A stretch of DNA of 41,529 bases, from contig JAIDTO010000307.1 in NCBI GenBank assembly GCA_029060625.1, positions 1 through 41,529 of the forward strand, read 5' to 3'. The position numbers and the translations under genes were made by a program. The notes below the pieces were generated by a model. The model was not told the origin of the DNA and did not search any database. It was given only the letters and a program-made list of their open reading frames with translations. The stretch is from Muribaculaceae bacterium (lineage in GTDB: Bacteria; Bacteroidota; Bacteroidia; Bacteroidales; Muribaculaceae). Below are positions 37,515-41,529 of the stretch, in pieces; position 1 is the stretch's first letter, and every line of letters starts with the position of its first letter.

Positions 37515-39860
37515 ATGAAATCATATTTTACATTTCTCAGAAGAAACAAGGCCTACGCCGCCATCGATATATTCGGATTGGCGATAAGCATGATGTTTGT
37601 GGTGCTAATAGGTGGCTACACATGGCAGGAAATGCATGTCGACCGGCAGCACTCCAAAGCCGACCGTATGTATTATCTCGGGCTTGATTGGGATGGGAAA
37701 AAAATTATAGGATCACACTGGTATCTTCAATTTCTTCTAAAGGACAAATTCCCTGAAATTGAATCCTCCACTGCATTCTATCGGGCAACCCAAAGTTTTA
37801 CTTATGATAATAGACCGATAGAGACCAACTGCTATTTCGTTGACTCCACTTTCTATGACATATTTGACTTCAAGCTCATACAAGGCGACCCTAATACAGT
37901 GCTTGACAATCCAGCGAATATAGTCGTGACCCGGGAATATGCACGCAAAGTATGGGGTGAAGAAGATCCTATCGGTAAGAGTATCCTATTCGATTCTGAG
38001 CAAGCTCCTTTAGTTGTAGCCGGAGTCATGGAGCCAATGAAGAACACGGCTTTAATGACTCAGGAGAGGAAACCTGTAGATATGCTTATTAATTTCTCCA
38101 ATTTAAAATATTGGAACTCTTCATTAGTTGATTCTAATATGGGGAATGCAGCTGATGCAAGTGTCATTGTCTTGGCTAAGGAAGGTCATGATCTGACTAA
38201 AAGGGAAAAGGAATTTGAGGAAGCAATAAAAGAGGATTTCTGGATTCTGAACGTTCCCCAATTCAAAGTTAATTTTAAGCTCTACCCCTTTAAAGGAAGT
38301 TATTTTTCCGACATGACTTCCAACCAGTTAAATTTTGGCAACATCAACATGATCAAACTTCTGTTTTCTGTCGGGGTGGTCATATTGATATTCGCGATAA
38401 TGAACTATATCAATCTTACTGTGGCACTGGCAGGGAAACGTGCCAAAGAAATGGCTACGCGGCGACTGCTTGGTGAAGACAGGCTCCAAATCATATGTAG
38501 ACTCATTGCAGAGAGTACCTTGCTTTGTGCGTTTTCTATGATATTGGGTATAGCTTTAGGGGTTTTGATGTGTCCTTATGCCGAAGTTCTTTTGAATACA
38601 CCGATTGACCTTGTCGGATGCATAACTCCCGTTACAATATCCTTAATGATTTGCATTCTCCTTATCATGGGTATGGCATCAGGGATTATACCCGCTCTCC
38701 TACTTTCCTCAATGAAACCGATAGATGCCGTGAAAGGGGCAATCCGTAGAAAGACAAACATGATATTCGGCAAGATATTTATTGTGGTGCAAAATGTAGT
38801 CACTATCACTATGATAGCTTGTGCTTTAACTATGTATCTCCAGGTTCGTCACCTTATCAATGCTCCGCTTGGCTATAATATGGAGAATATTATGGACTTG
38901 CCATATCAACATAAGGATGGTAACGATAAGGGGCTTCTCTTCAGAGATGAGCTTATGAAACTCCCTTGCGTGGAAAAGGTAAGTTTTTCCCAAGGTGTGC
39001 CTCATAGCAGGGGCAACAACAATACCTTTACATATGAAGGGCGCACGATATCGATGCAAGAATTTAAGGTTGACACAGTTTTTATGGACATTCTCGGAAT
39101 AAAAATAAAGAATGATAATAGACTGGCAACTACATATAAGAATTATCTGAATCTGCAGGCCATTAATGAATTAGGTCTTAAAGAGGATGCCACTGACTAT
39201 TCTTTTACAGGCCACACATACCCTCTTGGAGGAATCATTGAAGATGTAACGATCGGCAATGTGCTGACCGAACAGCATCCTTTGCTTATATCGGAGGGAA
39301 GACCCTTTGAAGATGTATGGCCTTGGAATGTTTTAATCAAGGTAAAAGGCGATGAGCAGGAGGCACTTGAGCAAGTTAAGGAGGTTTATGAACGGATATT
39401 CTCGAAAGATACATCCGACACCGTATTTGAACGACCTTTTATGTACCAACAAGTCGAGGATGATTTTAAGAAGGAGACAACCTTATCGATAATCATTACA
39501 ATTTTTGCACTTATCGCCATTATGATATCAATGCTCGGACTTATAGCCATGAGCACATATTACGTGCGTCAGCGTTCTTTAGACATTGCAGTTCACAAAG
39601 TGATGGGAGGCACAAGTAAAGAAGTAATGATAAAACTTGTCAGAACCTTTATGTTCTATGTGGTCATTGCATCAATCCTTGCTATTCCGTTCATATACTA
39701 TATTATGAACGACTGGCTCTCTCAGTTCAGCTACAGGATCAGCATCTATTGGTGGATATATGCATCATGCGCTTTGCTTGCCATCATAATCTGCTTTATA
39801 TCTGTCGTAAGCCAGTGCAGTAAAGCCGCCAATGTCAATCCGATTAATTCACTCAAATAA
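37515..39860 (+). CDS. MacB/FtsX-family ABC transporter permease
   Basis: 781 aa; N-terminal TM plus MacB periplasmic core, FtsX TM block AIMNYINLTVALAGKRAKEMATRRLLGEDRLQI. Confidence 0.9.
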   Translation: MKSYFTFLRRNKAYAAIDIFGLAISMMFVVLIGGYTWQEMHVDRQHSKADRMYYLGLDWDGKKIIGSHWYLQFLLKDKFPEIESSTAFYRATQSFTYDNRPIETNCYFVDSTFYDIFDFKLIQGDPNTVLDNPANIVVTREYARKVWGEEDPIGKSILFDSEQAPLVVAGVMEPMKNTALMTQERKPVDMLINFSNLKYWNSSLVDSNMGNAADASVIVLAKEGHDLTKREKEFEEAIKEDFWILNVPQFKVNFKLYPFKGSYFSDMTSNQLNFGNINMIKLLFSVGVVILIFAIMNYINLTVALAGKRAKEMATRRLLGEDRLQIICRLIAESTLLCAFSMILGIALGVLMCPYAEVLLNTPIDLVGCITPVTISLMICILLIMGMASGIIPALLLSSMKPIDAVKGAIRRKTNMIFGKIFIVVQNVVTITMIACALTMYLQVRHLINAPLGYNMENIMDLPYQHKDGNDKGLLFRDELMKLPCVEKVSFSQGVPHSRGNNNTFTYEGRTISMQEFKVDTVFMDILGIKIKNDNRLATTYKNYLNLQAINELGLKEDATDYSFTGHTYPLGGIIEDVTIGNVLTEQHPLLISEGRPFEDVWPWNVLIKVKGDEQEALEQVKEVYERIFSKDTSDTVFERPFMYQQVEDDFKKETTLSIIITIFALIAIMISMLGLIAMSTYYVRQRSLDIAVHKVMGGTSKEVMIKLVRTFMFYVVIASILAIPFIYYIMNDWLSQFSYRISIYWWIYASCALLAIIICFISVVSQCSKAANVNPINSLK

Positions 39861-39865
39861 ACAAT

Positions 39866-41529
39866 ATGAAATCGTATTTTAAATTTCTCAGCAGAAACAA
39901 GGCTTACACAGCCATCGACGTGTTCGGTCTTGCTGTCAGCATGATGTTTGTGGTGCTGATAGGCTGCTACACATGGCAGGAAAGCCATGTCGACAAGCAG
40001 CATTCCAAGGCTGAGCGTATGTATTATCTTGGAATGGACTTCAATGGAGATAAGATCAGGGGCTCTCACTGGTATCTGCAATTTCTCCTGAAAGATAAGT
40101 TTCCGGAGATCGAGTCTGCCACCGGAATATACAGAAACAGCCGCTGGCTTGAATATGACGGCAAACAGATCGCGACTGAATGCTTTTTCGTAGACTCTAC
40201 CTTTTATGACATTTTCGACTTCAAGCTGATCCAGGGTGACCCCAAGACAGCACTTGACCACCCGTCAAGTATTATTGTCACACCGGAATACGCCCGTAAG
40301 GTATGGGGAAATGAGGATCCCATGGGAAAGAGTATTGTATTTAATGTAGAGGAAGAGCCTTTTGTTGTCACGGGAGTGATGGAACCAATGAAAAACACAG
40401 CCTTGATGACAGTAGACCGGCGACCTGTGGATATGCTGTTGAATTTCTCAATGATGAAATATGTCAATGGTTCACTCGTCAACCCGAATATGGCTAACGC
40501 AACCGGCTCTGATCTCATCTTGCTCGCAAAAGAAGGTCATGATCTATCCAAAAGAAAAAAGGATTTTGAAGAAGCTGTAAAGAACAATTACTGGATACTG
40601 AATCTTCCTGAAGGCGACACTCATCTTGAAGTCTATCCGTTGATCGGAAGTTATTTCTCTGACGCCTATTCCTGGCATGTCAACTCCGGCAATAAAAAGA
40701 TGCTGAAGCTTCTGCTGAGCGTAGGAATCGTGATCCTTTTGTTTGCCATAATGAATTACATAAATCTGACAGTGGCGCTTGCGGGCAAACGCGCGAAAGA
40801 GATGGCCACACGCCGTCTGCTTGGAGAAGACCGTGTTCAGATCATGTGGCGGCTTATCGCTGAGAGCACCGTTCTTTGCGCTTTTTCCATGGTCTTGGGT
40901 ATAGCCCTTGCCTTTTTGATGCAACCTTACGCCTCGGCGCTCATCCATACACCTATAGACATTGCAGGATGTGTAAACATTACAACAATCATATTCCTAA
41001 TAGTTATCCTCTTGATAATGAGCCTTGCATCAGGAATTATACCGGCTCTCCAGCTTTCATCTATGAAACCCATAGAAGCCGCCAAGGGTGCATTCAGAAA
41101 CAAATCAAACATCCTATTTGGAAAGATATTCATTATCATACAGAATATTGCCACAATAGTCATGATAGCGTGTGCAATGACAATGTATCTTCAGGTGCGC
41201 CATATGATCGATGCCCCACTTGGATATGATCCTGAAGGAATCATGTGCCTCCCCTTTCAATATACAGAAAAGAGGCAGCAGGACGCAGAGCTCTTTAAAG
41301 AGGAACTTCTCAAACTCAGCTGTGTCGATAAGGTAAGCTTTTCGATGGGCGAGCCACATAACAAGGGCAACAACAATACCTTTACTTATGAAGGGAAGAC
41401 CGTATCCTTCCAGGAATTCGTAGTGGACTCAGTGTTTATGGATCTATTCGGTCTGAAACTTAAGAAAGACAATAATCTGGCAACAGTATTTAAACACTAT
41501 ATCAACAACCAGGCACTCAACGAACTTGG
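39866..41529 (+). CDS. MacB/FtsX-family ABC transporter permease, tandem paralog (partial, runs off right edge)
   Basis: From ATG 39866: MKSYFKFLSRNKAYTAIDVFGLAVSMMFVVLIGCYTWQESHVDKQHSKAERMYYLGMDF..., near-parallel to the 37515 product. Confidence 0.85.
   Translation, partial: MKSYFKFLSRNKAYTAIDVFGLAVSMMFVVLIGCYTWQESHVDKQHSKAERMYYLGMDFNGDKIRGSHWYLQFLLKDKFPEIESATGIYRNSRWLEYDGKQIATECFFVDSTFYDIFDFKLIQGDPKTALDHPSSIIVTPEYARKVWGNEDPMGKSIVFNVEEEPFVVTGVMEPMKNTALMTVDRRPVDMLLNFSMMKYVNGSLVNPNMANATGSDLILLAKEGHDLSKRKKDFEEAVKNNYWILNLPEGDTHLEVYPLIGSYFSDAYSWHVNSGNKKMLKLLLSVGIVILLFAIMNYINLTVALAGKRAKEMATRRLLGEDRVQIMWRLIAESTVLCAFSMVLGIALAFLMQPYASALIHTPIDIAGCVNITTIIFLIVILLIMSLASGIIPALQLSSMKPIEAAKGAFRNKSNILFGKIFIIIQNIATIVMIACAMTMYLQVRHMIDAPLGYDPEGIMCLPFQYTEKRQQDAELFKEELLKLSCVDKVSFSMGEPHNKGNNNTFTYEGKTVSFQEFVVDSVFMDLFGLKLKKDNNLATVFKHYINNQALNEL

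Noticed and set aside
1-41529. tRNA/rRNA genes, prophage or integrated element boundaries
   Set aside because: No tRNA- or rRNA-like sequence, phage structural gene or transposase was recognised. tRNA detection by eye is unreliable; tRNAscan-SE would be decisive.

Overview
The window looks like a Bacteroidales chromosome segment (gut Muribaculaceae/Bacteroides-like gene content; TTTG / TAnnTTTG-type promoters). About two thirds is ordinary: two MacB/FtsX-permease + HlyD (+ TolC) export clusters at the window edges, GH28, peroxiredoxin, GH94 phosphorylase, CotH, XerD, YfhO, Lrp, a LolC/E-type permease, RbfA, O-methyltransferase, AroQ, diacylglycerol kinase and a GSCFA protein. The most interesting part is ~18.2-33.5 kb. 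A TPR-TM-HTH regulator and two small exported proteins precede a 1999-aa Sec-signal RHS/YD-repeat protein with a putative PD-(D/E)XK nuclease tip. Downstream lies an array of orphan RHS 'tip' cassettes: repeated RHS-core DNA joined to a HExxH metallopeptidase tip and to a JAB-like (HNHP) tip, interleaved with putative immunity genes. The array ends in a decayed tip pseudogene followed by an orphan DUF2750-like immunity gene. It looks like a toxin-tip exchange (polymorphic toxin) locus. Several families of short dispersed repeats are also present, and four repeat tracts supply the native stop codons and last residues of genes. All family names come from reading the translations; no database search was run.
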